The notes beneath the pieces were generated by a model, which made no database searches, was not told the DNA's origin, and saw nothing but the letters and a program-made list of their open reading frames with translations. Of a stretch of 64,000 nucleotides of DNA, positions 1-9,151 are shown piece after piece. Each line of letters begins with the position of its first letter. Positions within the stretch are counted from its first letter, which is position 1. Origin of the DNA: Anaerolinea thermophila UNI-1 (GTDB lineage: Bacteria; Chloroflexota; Anaerolineae; Anaerolineales; Anaerolineaceae); the NCBI RefSeq assembly GCF_000199675.1, contig NC_014960.1, forward strand, positions 682,001 to 746,000, in the 5' to 3' direction. The position numbers were made by a program, and so were the translations under genes.

Positions 1-804
1 CCCGTCAAGCGCTATTCCAGCGGCATGTACCTGCGCCTGGCGTTTGCGGTGGCGGCACATCTTGAGCCGGAAATTCTGGTGGTGGACGAGGTCCTGGCGG
101 TGGGCGATGCCGAGTTTCAGCGCAAGTGCCTGGGCAAGATGAGCGATGTGGCGCAGGAAGGGCGCACGGTGCTGTTCGTCAGCCATAACATGAGCGCCAT
201 TTTGCGCCTGACTCAGGAAACGCTGGTCATCGAAAAAGGGCGTCTGAAGATGCGTGCGCCCACACCTGAAGCGGTGGATTACTATCTCTCTCAGGGCTAT
301 TCTCAGGAAGGACAGCGCACCTGGGATGCCGATGAAATTCCCCCTGAGGCGGCGCCTTTCCGCCCGTGCGCGGTGCGCATTGTCAACGCCGAGGGCAAGG
401 TCACCGAGACCGTGCGCTCCACTGAACCCTTCCATATTGAAGTTGAATATGCTCTCGATGCGCCCATCACCGGCTTGCGGGTGGGTGTTTACCTGATGAG
501 CATGCGCGGGGAGTACATCTTTACGTCGTTTGATACGGATGACCCTCAGCGCTTCGAGCGTTATCCGGTGCGGCAAACCGGCGTATATGTCAGCCGTTGT
601 ACCGTGCCGGCAGACTTATTGAATGAAGGACGTTATGCGGTGGGAATCAACGCCAGTTCCTTCCGTGTGCGCCGGTATTTTCAGGATGATCAGGCTTTGA
701 GTTTTACGGTGGATGCGACCGGTGCGCCCGGCACGCACTGGACAGAAGCCCGGTTGGGTCCACTGCGTCCGCGTTTGGACTGGAAAATTGAGGTGAAAGC
801 ATGA
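1..804 (+). CDS. Polysaccharide ABC exporter ATPase, Wzt type (C-terminal part; 5' end outside window)
   Basis: This is the ATPase of an ABC exporter that moves lipid-linked O-antigen or capsule chains across the inner membrane. The open frame runs to the left edge, so the P-loop lies outside the window. What remains starts in the ABC signature (YSSGM), followed by Walker B and D-loop (ILVVDEVLAVGD) and the switch histidine (FVSHN). From about residue 100 of the fragment a beta-rich C-terminal domain follows, ending GTHW...RLGPLRPRLDW, which fits the Wzt carbohydrate-binding domain that recognises the glycan end. The stop overlaps the next start (ATGA), so translation is probably coupled. The position fits a glycan export and assembly locus extending to the left. 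The family call is firm; the exported glycan is inferred from the neighbours. Confidence 0.9.
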   Translation, partial: PVKRYSSGMYLRLAFAVAAHLEPEILVVDEVLAVGDAEFQRKCLGKMSDVAQEGRTVLFVSHNMSAILRLTQETLVIEKGRLKMRAPTPEAVDYYLSQGYSQEGQRTWDADEIPPEAAPFRPCAVRIVNAEGKVTETVRSTEPFHIEVEYALDAPITGLRVGVYLMSMRGEYIFTSFDTDDPQRFERYPVRQTGVYVSRCTVPADLLNEGRYAVGINASSFRVRRYFQDDQALSFTVDATGAPGTHWTEARLGPLRPRLDWKIEVKA

Positions 805-2417
805 AAGCGGCAGGCAAGCAAGTCATCAAGCAATTTTTGGGGCAGATTCCATTTACTGCCGAACTGTACTGGCTCTTGCGCCAGAATGGCAAGCCCATTC
901 GCACGCGCTTCAGCCTGAAGCACCTGCAAAGCGAACTACCCGAAATGGTGCGTCAGGCGGAAGCCATGCGTCGGGTAGTGGAAACCAGCAAAAATGTTTT
1001 CATTTTTGCCACCTTGCATTACTGGATTGAGCATACTGCCCTGCTAGGCATGGCGCTGGCGGCGCAGGGTCACCGCGTGACTCTGGGCTTTTTGCCCTAT
1101 GCCGAGTGGCAGGAACCCATTAATCTCTTTGATTTACGCCGTCAGAACGCCTACGCCCGTAAGGTGTTGAGCACGGCAGAGCCGTGGTTACATCCGGTTT
1201 CATTTTTGAATAATCGTCCAACGGTTGTGCGCCTGCCTGATGAGGTCATGGATGCCGTGCGTCTGGTTTCGAATTACGATGCTCAGTACACCCTGCAGGT
1301 AGAAGACGTTGACCTGGAGAGCGGGATTTACAAACTGCGTTTGGAGCGTAACACCGAGGCGGCGCGTACGCTGTACCCCTACCTGAAAGCCAACCGCCCG
1401 GATGTGGTGATTGTTCCCAACGGCACCATTCAGGAACTGGGCGTAGCCTATCGCATTGCCCGCATCTTGAACATTCCCGTAGTCACCTATGAATTTGGCG
1501 ATCAGCGTCAGCGCATCTGGCTGGCGCAGAATGCTGAGGTGATGCGTCAGGAAACCGATGCCCTTTGGGAAGCGCATCAGGGCGCTTCGCTGACTCCCGA
1601 ACAACTGGAGCGCATGCGCGCCCTGTTCATGGCGCGCCAGCGCGGCGCGTTGTGGGAGAACTTTGCCCGTCAGTGGCAGGGTACGCCCGCGCAGGGCGGC
1701 AACACTATCCGCGAGCAGTTGCGTCTGGATGAGCGCCCGCTGGCACTGCTTGCGACCAATGTTCTGGGCGACAGCCTCACCCTGGGGCGACAGGTCTTCT
1801 CGCAGAGCATGGCGGAGTGGATTGAGCGCACCGTGCAGTACTTTGCCGGACGCCCGGATGTGCAGTTGGTCATCCGCATTCACCCCGGCGAGGTGCTGAC
1901 TCACGGGCAATCCATGATGGATGTGGTCAAGCGTGTTCTGCCGCGCCTGCCGGAGCATATCCGCCTGATTGGACCAAAAGAGAAGATCAATACCTACGAT
2001 CTGGTCGAGGTGGCGGATGTGGGGCTGGTGTACACCACTACTGTCGGCATGGAAATGGCCATATGCGGTTTGCCGGTGATTGTCAGCGGGCAAACGCACT
2101 ACCGCGGCAGAGGCTTTACCTTCGATCCCGATTCGTGGGTGAGTTACTACAAACTGCTGGGGCAGATTTTGAGCAAACCCTCAGCCTACCGCCTCAGCCG
2201 TCAGCAGGTGGAAAGCGCCTGGGAGTACGCCTATCGCTTTTTCTTCGATTACCCGCGCCCGTTCCCGTGGCATCTGGTGCGCGCCTGGGAAGATTACAAA
2301 GCCCGTCCGCTTCAGAGTGTGCTGAGCGATGAAGGGCTGGCGCAGTACGGCGATACCTTCCGCTATCTGGTGGGCGATCCCATTGACTGGAAACGCATTT
2401 TGCAGGAGAACCCATGA
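801..2417 (+). CDS. Capsule polysaccharide synthase-like protein (KpsS/LipB type GT-B)
   Basis: This 538-residue soluble protein is probably a cytoplasmic glycan-building transferase. The C-terminal half carries the pattern of capsule synthesis proteins: RIHPGE, then VYTTTVGMEMAICGLPVIV, then a loop HYRGRGFTFDP. The His-Pro pair and the Thr/Ser-x-x-x-Glu segment are shared with polysialyltransferase, KpsS and CDP-glycerol transferase-like GT-B enzymes, where they contact the CMP-type donor. The N-terminal half is an acceptor-side Rossmann-like domain that I cannot match more closely. The start overlaps the upstream stop by 4 bp and the stop overlaps the downstream methyltransferase start by 4 bp. 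It is one of three such proteins here, with 10098-11543 and 16990-18600. Donor and linkage are not known. Confidence 0.75.
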   Translation: MKAAGKQVIKQFLGQIPFTAELYWLLRQNGKPIRTRFSLKHLQSELPEMVRQAEAMRRVVETSKNVFIFATLHYWIEHTALLGMALAAQGHRVTLGFLPYAEWQEPINLFDLRRQNAYARKVLSTAEPWLHPVSFLNNRPTVVRLPDEVMDAVRLVSNYDAQYTLQVEDVDLESGIYKLRLERNTEAARTLYPYLKANRPDVVIVPNGTIQELGVAYRIARILNIPVVTYEFGDQRQRIWLAQNAEVMRQETDALWEAHQGASLTPEQLERMRALFMARQRGALWENFARQWQGTPAQGGNTIREQLRLDERPLALLATNVLGDSLTLGRQVFSQSMAEWIERTVQYFAGRPDVQLVIRIHPGEVLTHGQSMMDVVKRVLPRLPEHIRLIGPKEKINTYDLVEVADVGLVYTTTVGMEMAICGLPVIVSGQTHYRGRGFTFDPDSWVSYYKLLGQILSKPSAYRLSRQQVESAWEYAYRFFFDYPRPFPWHLVRAWEDYKARPLQSVLSDEGLAQYGDTFRYLVGDPIDWKRILQENP

Positions 2418-3271
2418 GCGGAGAGCCGGTGCGCCAACAGGTGCGCTCATTTTACGACCAGATTGGCTGGCAGAAGGAAGCCGATGGGCTGTACCAGAAT
2501 GCCCGCTATGAAGACCTGCGCCCGGTCTCGGCGGAGTACATTCACCGCTGTCATCTGCGCGTCAAGCGGCATCTTGCGCCCGAAGGGCGTTATCTGCTGG
2601 ATGCCGGTTCAGGTCCGGTGCAGTACCCTGAGTACCTGACCTATTCTGAGGGATATCAGTACCGCGTTTGCGCCGACCTGTCCATCGTGGCTTTACAGGA
2701 AGCCCGCCGCAGGCTCGGGGAGCATGCCCTATGCGTGGTGGCAGATGTGGCGCATCTTCCCTTTGCGCCGGAAGCCTTTGACGGCGTGGTCTCTCTGCAC
2801 ACCCTGCACCATTTGCCTCTGGAAGAACAGCCCAACGCCTATAATGAACTCTTCCGCGTGTTGAAGAGTGGTAAAAAGGGCGTGGTGGTCAACGGCTGGA
2901 CGGATTCGCCACTGATGCGCCGTTGGGCGCCGCTGGTGGCATTGGCAGAACGGCTGGGAACCTGGGTGGCGCGTCTGCGCAGTCGGGCTGTCGCGGCTGA
3001 GAAAAAGACATCTGTGTCTCAACCCACGGGGACGTTTGTGCGCAAACTGGATGCCGCCTGGCTCCGGGAGCATTTGCAGGGCAAAATTCCCTATGAAATC
3101 TATGTGTGGCGCAGTGTCAGTGTGCGCTGGCTGCGCGCTCTCGTTCATTCCATCACCGGCGGAAAGGTATGGCTCAAACTGCTTTACTGGCTGGAAGAGC
3201 GCAATCCGCGCTGGTATGGAGAAAATGGTCAGTATCCGCTGATTGTGATTTCGAAAGAACGCAGGAGTTAA
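2414..3271 (+). CDS. Class I SAM-dependent methyltransferase
   Basis: This 285-residue protein is a SAM-dependent methyltransferase. Motif I (LLDAGSGPVQY) lies near residues 60-70. An acidic residue (CADLS) ends the second strand and should bind the ribose of SAM. VADVAHLPF and SLHTLHHLPL follow as motifs II and III. The C-terminal third lacks an obvious extra domain. Translation is coupled to the upstream capsule-synthase-like gene by an ATGA overlap. In this setting it may methylate a glycan or glycan precursor, for example to cap a chain, but nothing in the sequence fixes the acceptor. Confidence 0.8.
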   Translation: MSGEPVRQQVRSFYDQIGWQKEADGLYQNARYEDLRPVSAEYIHRCHLRVKRHLAPEGRYLLDAGSGPVQYPEYLTYSEGYQYRVCADLSIVALQEARRRLGEHALCVVADVAHLPFAPEAFDGVVSLHTLHHLPLEEQPNAYNELFRVLKSGKKGVVVNGWTDSPLMRRWAPLVALAERLGTWVARLRSRAVAAEKKTSVSQPTGTFVRKLDAAWLREHLQGKIPYEIYVWRSVSVRWLRALVHSITGGKVWLKLLYWLEERNPRWYGENGQYPLIVISKERRS

Positions 3272-3275
3272 AGGC

Positions 3276-4283
3276 ATGAACTGGAGTGAAAAGGTTGTGC
3301 TGATTACCGGGGGCACTGGTTCGTTCGGCAAGAAATTCGTAGAAATCATGCTCAATGAATACCATCCCGCCAAGTTGATTATTTACAGCCGGGATGAACT
3401 GAAACAGCATGAGATGCGTCAGTCGGGGTTTGATCACCCTTCTCTGCGCTACTTCCTGGGTGATGTGCGCGATAAAGACCGCCTGCGCCGTGCCTTTGAA
3501 GGGGTGGATATTGTTGTCCATGCCGCCGCGCTCAAGCAGGTGCCTGCCTGCGAGTACAACCCCATGGAAGCCATCAAGACCAACATTCTGGGGAGCAGTA
3601 ACGTGGTGGATGCCGCACTGGATACCGGCGTGGAAAAGGTGCTGGCGCTCAGCACCGATAAGGCGGTCAATCCCGTCAATCTGTACGGCGCAACCAAACT
3701 GGCGGCAGAAAAACTCATCATCCAGTCCAATGCTTATGCCGGCGGCAAGGTGACGCGCCTTGCCTGCGTGCGTTATGGCAACGTGGTGGGAAGCCGTGGG
3801 AGCGTGGTGCCGGTGTTCCTGAAACAGCGCGAGAACGGCAAGGTCACGGTGACTGATGAACGCATGACCCGCTTCTGGCTGACGCTGGAACAGGGCGTGC
3901 GCTTTGTCATCCGCAGTATCGAGCAGATGCGCGGCGGCGAGGTGTTCGTTCCCAAGATTCCCAGTATGTCTATCATGGATTTAGCCCGTGCCGTTGCGCC
4001 AGAGAACGACATTGAAATTATCGGCATTCGTCCCGGCGAGAAACTGCACGAGGTGCTGGTTTCGGAAGACGAAGCCCGCCACACGGTGGAACTGGATGAT
4101 ATGTTCGTGGTCATGCCCGCCGAAGCCATCTGGTTTGGTCTGGACTGGCACGACAAGGGCAATCCTCTGCCCGATGGCTTCCGTTACGCCAGCAATAACA
4201 ATTCTCAGTGGCTGACTATTGAACAAATCCGCGAGATGATTCGCCCTATAGAAGAAGCGCACCGTAAGGGAGTGCTGGAGTAA
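3276..4283 (+). CDS. pseB: UDP-N-acetylglucosamine 4,6-dehydratase (inverting), PseB/FlaA1/CapE type
   Basis: The family removes water from UDP-GlcNAc and inverts C5, giving a 4-keto-6-deoxy sugar for pseudaminic acid, L-FucNAc or L-RhaNAc/QuiNAc. The 335-residue length is typical of short soluble members. The NAD(P)-binding GGTGSFG is at residues 12-18. The catalytic set is intact: TDK at 127-129 and YGATK at 137-141, inside the LSTDKAVNPVNLYGATK block. The RDELKQ segment after the second strand is also characteristic. The start has AGGAG 8 bases upstream. An RmlD-like reductase and a NeuB follow at once. No PseC-like aminotransferase or PseH-like acetyltransferase is in view, so the final sugar cannot be named. 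The symbol denotes family similarity. Confidence 0.85.
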   Translation: MNWSEKVVLITGGTGSFGKKFVEIMLNEYHPAKLIIYSRDELKQHEMRQSGFDHPSLRYFLGDVRDKDRLRRAFEGVDIVVHAAALKQVPACEYNPMEAIKTNILGSSNVVDAALDTGVEKVLALSTDKAVNPVNLYGATKLAAEKLIIQSNAYAGGKVTRLACVRYGNVVGSRGSVVPVFLKQRENGKVTVTDERMTRFWLTLEQGVRFVIRSIEQMRGGEVFVPKIPSMSIMDLARAVAPENDIEIIGIRPGEKLHEVLVSEDEARHTVELDDMFVVMPAEAIWFGLDWHDKGNPLPDGFRYASNNNSQWLTIEQIREMIRPIEEAHRKGVLE

Positions 4284-4291
4284 ACAGGCTT

Positions 4292-5227
4292 ATGGGAGAA
4301 CGGCGCAAACGTCTGCTGGTGACGGGAGCAAGCGGCTTGCTGGGCATCAGCCTCTGCCTCGATGCAGTGGGCGATTTCGAGGTCATTGGGGTGGTGAACA
4401 GCCGCCGTCTTGCTGGCGCGCCGTTTTCCCAGGTTCAGGCAGATTTTACGCAAACCGGTTCTGCCGCAAAGTTGATTGAGGAAGTGCGCCCGGATTGGGT
4501 GGTGCATTGCGCCGCTCTGGCAGACCTGGACGCCTGCGAGAAAAATTCTGCCCTTTCGGCGCGTTTGAACGCAAACCTGCCCGGTGAGGTAGCCGAAGCC
4601 TGTTACAGGTCAGGAGCGCGCCTGGTGTACATCTCCACCGATGCGGTGTTCGACGGCGAACGCGGCGGCTACCGCGAGGATGACCAGCCCAATCCACAAA
4701 GCGTCTATGCCCGCGACAAGTGGCTGGGCGAGCAGGCGGTTTGGCAAGCCAATCCGCAGGCGATTGTGGCGCGGGTCAACTTTTACGGCTGGAGTTTGCT
4801 GGGTCAGCGCAGTCTGGCGGAGAAGTTTTACTACACCCTTGCGGCAGGCAAGGGCATGATGGGCTTTACCGATGTGTACTTCTGTCCACTGGTCAACCAG
4901 CACCTGGGACGGATTTTGCTGGAAATGCTGGAAAAGGGCTTGGAAGGGCTGTACCACGTCTTCAGCGCAGAATGTCAGAGCAAGTACGCCTTTGGCGTGG
5001 CGCTGGCAAAACGCTTTGGGCTGGATGCCGGATTAATTCGTCCGGTTTCGGTGCAGGAAGCCGGTCTGGCGGCGCGGCGCTCTCCCAATTTGACCATGCG
5101 CGTAGAAAAACTGGAAGCGGCTTTGGGACATGCCATGCCCGGACAGGAAGAGGAACTGGAAGCATTCCATCGTCTGTATCTTGAGGGTTACCCTCAACGA
5201 CTGCGGGCGATGGTGGCTGTTGCGTAA
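4292..5227 (+). CDS. NAD(P)-dependent sugar reductase, RmlD-like SDR
   Basis: This 311-residue extended SDR resembles dTDP-4-dehydrorhamnose reductase. It has the glycine motif TGASGLLG near residues 12-19, a VVHCAALADLDACE segment near 70, and YISTDAVFDGERGGYRE, which in RmlD proteins precedes the catalytic YxxxK (here YARDK). RmlD-like enzymes reduce the 4-keto group of a nucleotide 6-deoxyhexulose. Its place directly after the 4,6-dehydratase suggests it acts on that product, as WbvR-type enzymes do in L-RhaNAc/L-QuiNAc routes. That substrate is an inference. It lacks the C-terminal cupin domain of CapF/WbjC. Confidence 0.75.
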   Translation: MGERRKRLLVTGASGLLGISLCLDAVGDFEVIGVVNSRRLAGAPFSQVQADFTQTGSAAKLIEEVRPDWVVHCAALADLDACEKNSALSARLNANLPGEVAEACYRSGARLVYISTDAVFDGERGGYREDDQPNPQSVYARDKWLGEQAVWQANPQAIVARVNFYGWSLLGQRSLAEKFYYTLAAGKGMMGFTDVYFCPLVNQHLGRILLEMLEKGLEGLYHVFSAECQSKYAFGVALAKRFGLDAGLIRPVSVQEAGLAARRSPNLTMRVEKLEAALGHAMPGQEEELEAFHRLYLEGYPQRLRAMVAVA

Positions 5228-5263
5228 GCACAAGTAGAGCAGGCTGGAAAGGAGAGGTTTACC

Positions 5264-6331
5264 ATGGACATTCAAATTGGCAATCGTCTGGTTGGTTTGA
5301 ATCATCCCACCTATTTCATCGCGGACATTGCCGCCAATCATGACGGTAGTCTGGAACGGGCAAAGCAGTTGATTCGTCTTGCCAAAGAAGCCGGCGCCGA
5401 TGCCGCCAAGTTCCAGAATTTCCGCGCGCCCAAAATCGTTTCCGATTACGGTTTTAAGGCGCTGGGCGGGCAGAAGTCGCACCAGGCCACCTGGCGCAAG
5501 AGTGTCTTTGAGGTCTATCAGGATGCATCCATTCCTTTCGAATGGACGTATGAACTCAAAGCCGTCTGTGATGAAGTGGGTATTGATTACTTCTCTTCCC
5601 CCTACGACTTTGAAGCCACCGACTTCCTTGTGCCTTACATGCCTGCCATCAAAATAGGTTCGGGAGAGATTACCTGGCATGAAGCCCTGGAACACATTGC
5701 CCGCAAGGGCTTGCCCGTCATTCTGGCTACCGGCGCGTCCGACATTGGCGAGGTGGCGGCGGCGGTGCGCCTGATTCTTTCCATCAACAAGCAACTGGTG
5801 CTGATGCAGTGCAATACCAACTACACCGCCAGCCTGGAAAACTTCAACCATGTGCATCTCAACGTGCTGAAGACCTATGGACTGATGTTCCCGGATGTGG
5901 TGCTGGGGCTCTCCGATCATACCCCCGGACATGCCGCCGTGCTGGGCGCGGTCGCGCTGGGCGCGCGGGTGATTGAAAAGCACTTTACCGACGATAACAA
6001 CCGCGAAGGTCCAGACCACAAATTTGCCATGAACCCCGATACCTGGGCGCAGATGGTGGAAAACACCCGTCAGTTGGAGCGGGCGCTGGGCTCGGCAGAT
6101 AAATTCGTTGCCGAGAATGAGCAGGAAACCGTCGTTTTGCAACGGCGTTGCCTGCGCGCCGCTCGCGATTTGCCCGCCGGAACTGTCATTACCCGCGAGC
6201 ATCTGGATGTACTGCGCCCGGCTCCGCGCGATGCCATCATGCCCTATGACATTCCGCGCGTGCTGGGCAAGCGATTAATCGTGGATAAGGTTGCCGGTCA
6301 GGAACTGCGCTGGACCGACCTGGGAGAGTAA
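5264..6331 (+). CDS. neuB: Nonulosonate synthase, NeuB family, with SAF domain
   Basis: NeuB-family enzymes condense phosphoenolpyruvate with an N-acylated six-carbon sugar to make sialic, legionaminic or pseudaminic acid. The 355-residue length is that of a complete enzyme. A TIM-barrel domain starts with YFIADIAANHDGSLERAK, then KFQNFRAP, IKIGSGEI, ILATGAS and GLSDHTPG. From about residue 285 a C-terminal SAF (antifreeze-like) domain follows: RRCLRAARDLPAGTVITREH, ending GQELRWTDL. The start has an AGGAGAGG ribosome site. Partners are the PseB-like and RmlD-like genes upstream and the SpsF-like cytidylyltransferase downstream. The substrate (ManNAc, 6-deoxy-AltdiNAc or another) cannot be read from sequence alone. 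Confidence 0.88.
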   Translation: MDIQIGNRLVGLNHPTYFIADIAANHDGSLERAKQLIRLAKEAGADAAKFQNFRAPKIVSDYGFKALGGQKSHQATWRKSVFEVYQDASIPFEWTYELKAVCDEVGIDYFSSPYDFEATDFLVPYMPAIKIGSGEITWHEALEHIARKGLPVILATGASDIGEVAAAVRLILSINKQLVLMQCNTNYTASLENFNHVHLNVLKTYGLMFPDVVLGLSDHTPGHAAVLGAVALGARVIEKHFTDDNNREGPDHKFAMNPDTWAQMVENTRQLERALGSADKFVAENEQETVVLQRRCLRAARDLPAGTVITREHLDVLRPAPRDAIMPYDIPRVLGKRLIVDKVAGQELRWTDLGE

Positions 6332-7474
6332 ATGCGCGTTTTGTACTTCACCCGCGCTTACACCCCGCACGATCACCGCTTTCTTTCGGCGCTGGCAGAA
6401 AGCGGTCAGGAAGTGTTTTACCTGCCGCTGGAAAACGATGGTAAAGCGCTGGAAGACCGCCCGCTCCCGCCTCAGGTGGAGCGTCTTCACTGGCAGGGCG
6501 GGAGCGGACGCTTCCGCTGGCGGGATGTGCCCGCGCGGGTGCTGGAACTGCGCCGTATTCTTCGTCAGGTGAACCCGGACGTGATTCATGCCGGTCCGGT
6601 GCAAACCTGCGCCTTCGTGGCGGCGCTGGCGGGGGCGTCCCCGCTGGTGACCATGTCCTGGGGTTCGGACTTGCTCAAGGATGCATTCTCCAGCGGGTGG
6701 ATGAAATGGGTGACGCGCTTCACCCTGCGCGCCAGCCATGTGCTGGTGGGCGATTGCCTTGCCGTGCGCGATGCCGCGGCGGGGTTGGGCTTCCCGGCGG
6801 AGCATGTGGTGCTGTTCCCCTGGGGCGTCAATCTGGAGCGCTTCCATCCCGTGCGGGAGTCTTCTCCCCTGCGGGAGCGGCTGGGCTGGCAGGATGCCTT
6901 TGTGGTCCTCTCCCTGCGTTCGTGGGAGCCGATCTACGGCGTGGAGACGGTGGTGGATGCCTTTGCGCAAGCCTTTGAAGAAGAACCCCGCCTGCGCCTC
7001 ATCTTGCTGGGGCAGGGTTCGCTGGCGGGACGCATTCAACAGCGCCTGCATCAGCGTCAATTGCATGAGGTGGTGTACCTGGGCGGGCAGGTCAATCAGG
7101 ACGATTTACCGCGCTTCTATCAGGCGGCGGATTTATACGTCAGCGCCTCTCATTCCGACGGCTCTTCGGTCTCGCTGATGGAAGCCCTGGCGAGCGGCTT
7201 GCCCGTGCTGGTCTCGGACATTCCCGGAAACCGCGAGTGGGTCACTCCCGGAGAGGCGGGCTGGCTCTTCCCTGTTGAAGATGCCCATGCGCTGGCGCAG
7301 GGGATTCTGCGGGCAGTGCGCGAACCGGAGACATTGAAAGACATGCGCATCCGCGCTCGCCGTCTTGCTGAAGAGCGCGCCGACTGGCGCAAAAACTTCC
7401 CGAAACTGCTGGAGGCGTACCGCATGGCGCTCCGGCGGACGGGAAAACTCGTGGAGGAAAAGCAACCCCTATGA
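6332..7474 (+). CDS. Glycosyltransferase family 4
   Basis: This 380-residue GT-B protein resembles family 4 retaining transferases, which work at the cytoplasmic membrane face. The acceptor half has MSWGSD and a PDVIHAGPVQT segment. The donor half has LRSWEPIYGVETVVDAF, the LGQGSL turn, and the family signature SHSDGSSVSLMEALASGLPV followed by GNRE, giving the E-x7-E pair that binds the nucleotide sugar. The start ATG lies one base after the upstream TAA, with GGAGAG overlapping the neuB end. The gene overlaps the next start by 4 bp. Acceptor and donor are unknown. Confidence 0.85.
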   Translation: MRVLYFTRAYTPHDHRFLSALAESGQEVFYLPLENDGKALEDRPLPPQVERLHWQGGSGRFRWRDVPARVLELRRILRQVNPDVIHAGPVQTCAFVAALAGASPLVTMSWGSDLLKDAFSSGWMKWVTRFTLRASHVLVGDCLAVRDAAAGLGFPAEHVVLFPWGVNLERFHPVRESSPLRERLGWQDAFVVLSLRSWEPIYGVETVVDAFAQAFEEEPRLRLILLGQGSLAGRIQQRLHQRQLHEVVYLGGQVNQDDLPRFYQAADLYVSASHSDGSSVSLMEALASGLPVLVSDIPGNREWVTPGEAGWLFPVEDAHALAQGILRAVREPETLKDMRIRARRLAEERADWRKNFPKLLEAYRMALRRTGKLVEEKQPL

Positions 7475-8232
7475 CCAACACCGTCATTCTCATTCAAGCC
7501 CGTATGACTTCCAGCCGTCTGCCCGGAAAAGTCCTGCTGGATTTGGGCGGTCAACCGGCGCTGGCGTGGTGCGTGGAACGCTGTAAGCAAGCCCGCTCCG
7601 CTCAGCGGGTGGTGGTGGCAACCACCACCAATGCCTCGGACGACCCGGTGGCGGCGTTGTGCCATCAGCGCGGCTGGGAGGTCTTCCGCGGTAGTGAGTT
7701 TGATGTGCTGGATCGTTTTGTTCAGGCGGCGCGCTGGGCGCAGGCGGATGTGGTCGTGCGCGTCACCGCCGACTGTCCGCTGATTGACCCCGCCGAGATT
7801 GACCGGGTGGTGGAGGCTTTCTTTGCCACCGGTGCGGATTTTGCCGCCAATCGTCTGCCGCCCCCCTGGAAGCGTACCACCCCCATTGGACTGGATACCG
7901 AGGTGTGCCGCATGGCGGCGCTGGAACGGGCATGGCGCGAAGCCGCCCAAAAGTTCGAGCGTGAGCATGTCATGCCTTATCTCTATGATGAACCCGGGCG
8001 CTTTCGCGTTCACATTGCCGACTGGGAACAGGATTTGAGCCATCACCGCTGGACGCTGGATACCCCCGAGGATTACCAGTTCCTGCGCGAAGTGGTAAAG
8101 CGTCTGGGCAACCGCATGGATGTGCGCTGGCAGGATGTGCTGGCATTGCTGGAAGCCGAACCGCAGTTGATGCAAATTAACGCCGGCGTGCGCCACAAAT
8201 CCGGGTTGGAACATGACCCCCGCATGAAGTGA
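7471..8232 (+). CDS. SpsF-like cytidylyltransferase
   Basis: This 253-residue member of the CMP-sugar (CTP_transf_3) family resembles SpsF of spore-coat and legionaminic acid loci. The N-terminus ILIQARMTSSRLPGKVLLDL is the typical nucleotide-binding variant. VVRVTADCPLIDP carries the metal-binding Asp, and LDTEVCRMAALERAWREA and HHRWTLDTPEDY follow. It is predicted to activate a nonulosonate with CTP, probably the product of the neuB gene two genes upstream. It is distinct from the NeuA-type protein at 14847 and the one at 18603, so the locus holds three cytidylyltransferases. The start ATGA overlaps the upstream stop. Confidence 0.8.
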   Translation: MTNTVILIQARMTSSRLPGKVLLDLGGQPALAWCVERCKQARSAQRVVVATTTNASDDPVAALCHQRGWEVFRGSEFDVLDRFVQAARWAQADVVVRVTADCPLIDPAEIDRVVEAFFATGADFAANRLPPPWKRTTPIGLDTEVCRMAALERAWREAAQKFEREHVMPYLYDEPGRFRVHIADWEQDLSHHRWTLDTPEDYQFLREVVKRLGNRMDVRWQDVLALLEAEPQLMQINAGVRHKSGLEHDPRMK

Positions 8233-8239
8233 GAGAGCC

Positions 8240-9148
8240 ATGAGCCTGATCACCCTTTTTACCGCCCCCAAACCCTTTACCGACCCGCACATTGCGCTGA
8301 TTCAGCACAATGCCATCCGTTCCTGGCTGGCGCTGGGCGATGAGGTGGAAGTCATCCTGCTGGGCGAGGAAGAAGGACTGGCGGAAGCGGCGGCGCTCTA
8401 TGGCGTCAAACACCTGCCTCAGGTGGCACGCACGGCTTCAGGTACGCCGCTGGTCTCGTCCATGTTTGCGCTGGCGCGGGAGCATTCCACCAGCCCTCTG
8501 TTGTGTTGCGTCAACGCCGATATTCTGCTCACCCCCGACCTGCTGACGGTGGGGCGGGCGATGCTGGAAAAGCATTCCCGTTTTCTGGTGGTGGGTCAGC
8601 GTTGGGATCTGGACGTGCATGAGCCGCTGGAGTTTACTGCGGGCTGGGCAGGACGTCTGCGCCGGCGCGCTCAGCAGGAAGGTAAACTGCACAAAGCCAC
8701 CGGCTCGGATTACTTCCTCTTTCCGCGCGGGTGCTTCAGCGATATGCCTGCCTTTGCCATTGGACGCGCTGGCTGGGACAACTGGATGATTTACTCCGGG
8801 CGCGCTCAGCATTTCCCGGTGGTGGACGCCACCCATGACCTGTTCATTGTTCACCAGAACCACGACTACCGTCATCTTCCCGGCGGACAACCCCACTACA
8901 AGCACCCTGAAACGCTGGAAAATATCCGCCTGGCAGGCGGCAGACGGGCAATCTTCGAACTTCCCGATGTCAGCCACCGCCTGGTGAAGGGCAAACTGGT
9001 GCGTCCGCCGCTTACCTGGCAACGCTTCTGGCGCGAGGTGGAGATTTTCCCGCTGGTGACTTTGCATTCCTACCCGCTGGCGCTGGCAATGTACTTCCTC
9101 TTGCATCCCCGCAAAGCCTACCGGGAATACCGCGAAGGGAGACTTTAA
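8240..9148 (+). CDS. Probable GT-A fold glycosyltransferase, unassigned family
   Basis: This 302-residue protein has no family I can name with confidence. LITLFTAPKPF and LLCCVNADILLTP look like the start and the metal-binding region of a GT-A nucleotide-diphospho-sugar transferase, with Asn-Ala-Asp in the DxD place. ATGSDYFLFPRGC and RAGWDNWMIY resemble acceptor-side segments. A C-terminal hydrophobic patch near LALAMYFLLH could bind the membrane. It lies between the SpsF-like gene and a GT2 gene with gaps of 3-7 bp, so it is almost certainly co-expressed with the glycan genes. The role as a transferase is an inference. Confidence 0.55.
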   Translation: MSLITLFTAPKPFTDPHIALIQHNAIRSWLALGDEVEVILLGEEEGLAEAAALYGVKHLPQVARTASGTPLVSSMFALAREHSTSPLLCCVNADILLTPDLLTVGRAMLEKHSRFLVVGQRWDLDVHEPLEFTAGWAGRLRRRAQQEGKLHKATGSDYFLFPRGCFSDMPAFAIGRAGWDNWMIYSGRAQHFPVVDATHDLFIVHQNHDYRHLPGGQPHYKHPETLENIRLAGGRRAIFELPDVSHRLVKGKLVRPPLTWQRFWREVEIFPLVTLHSYPLALAMYFLLHPRKAYREYREGRL

Positions 9149-9151
9149 TCT

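Noticed and set aside
5033..6202. A 389-codon open frame on the minus strand across neuB
   Set aside because: It is antisense to neuB and lacks any recognisable domain.
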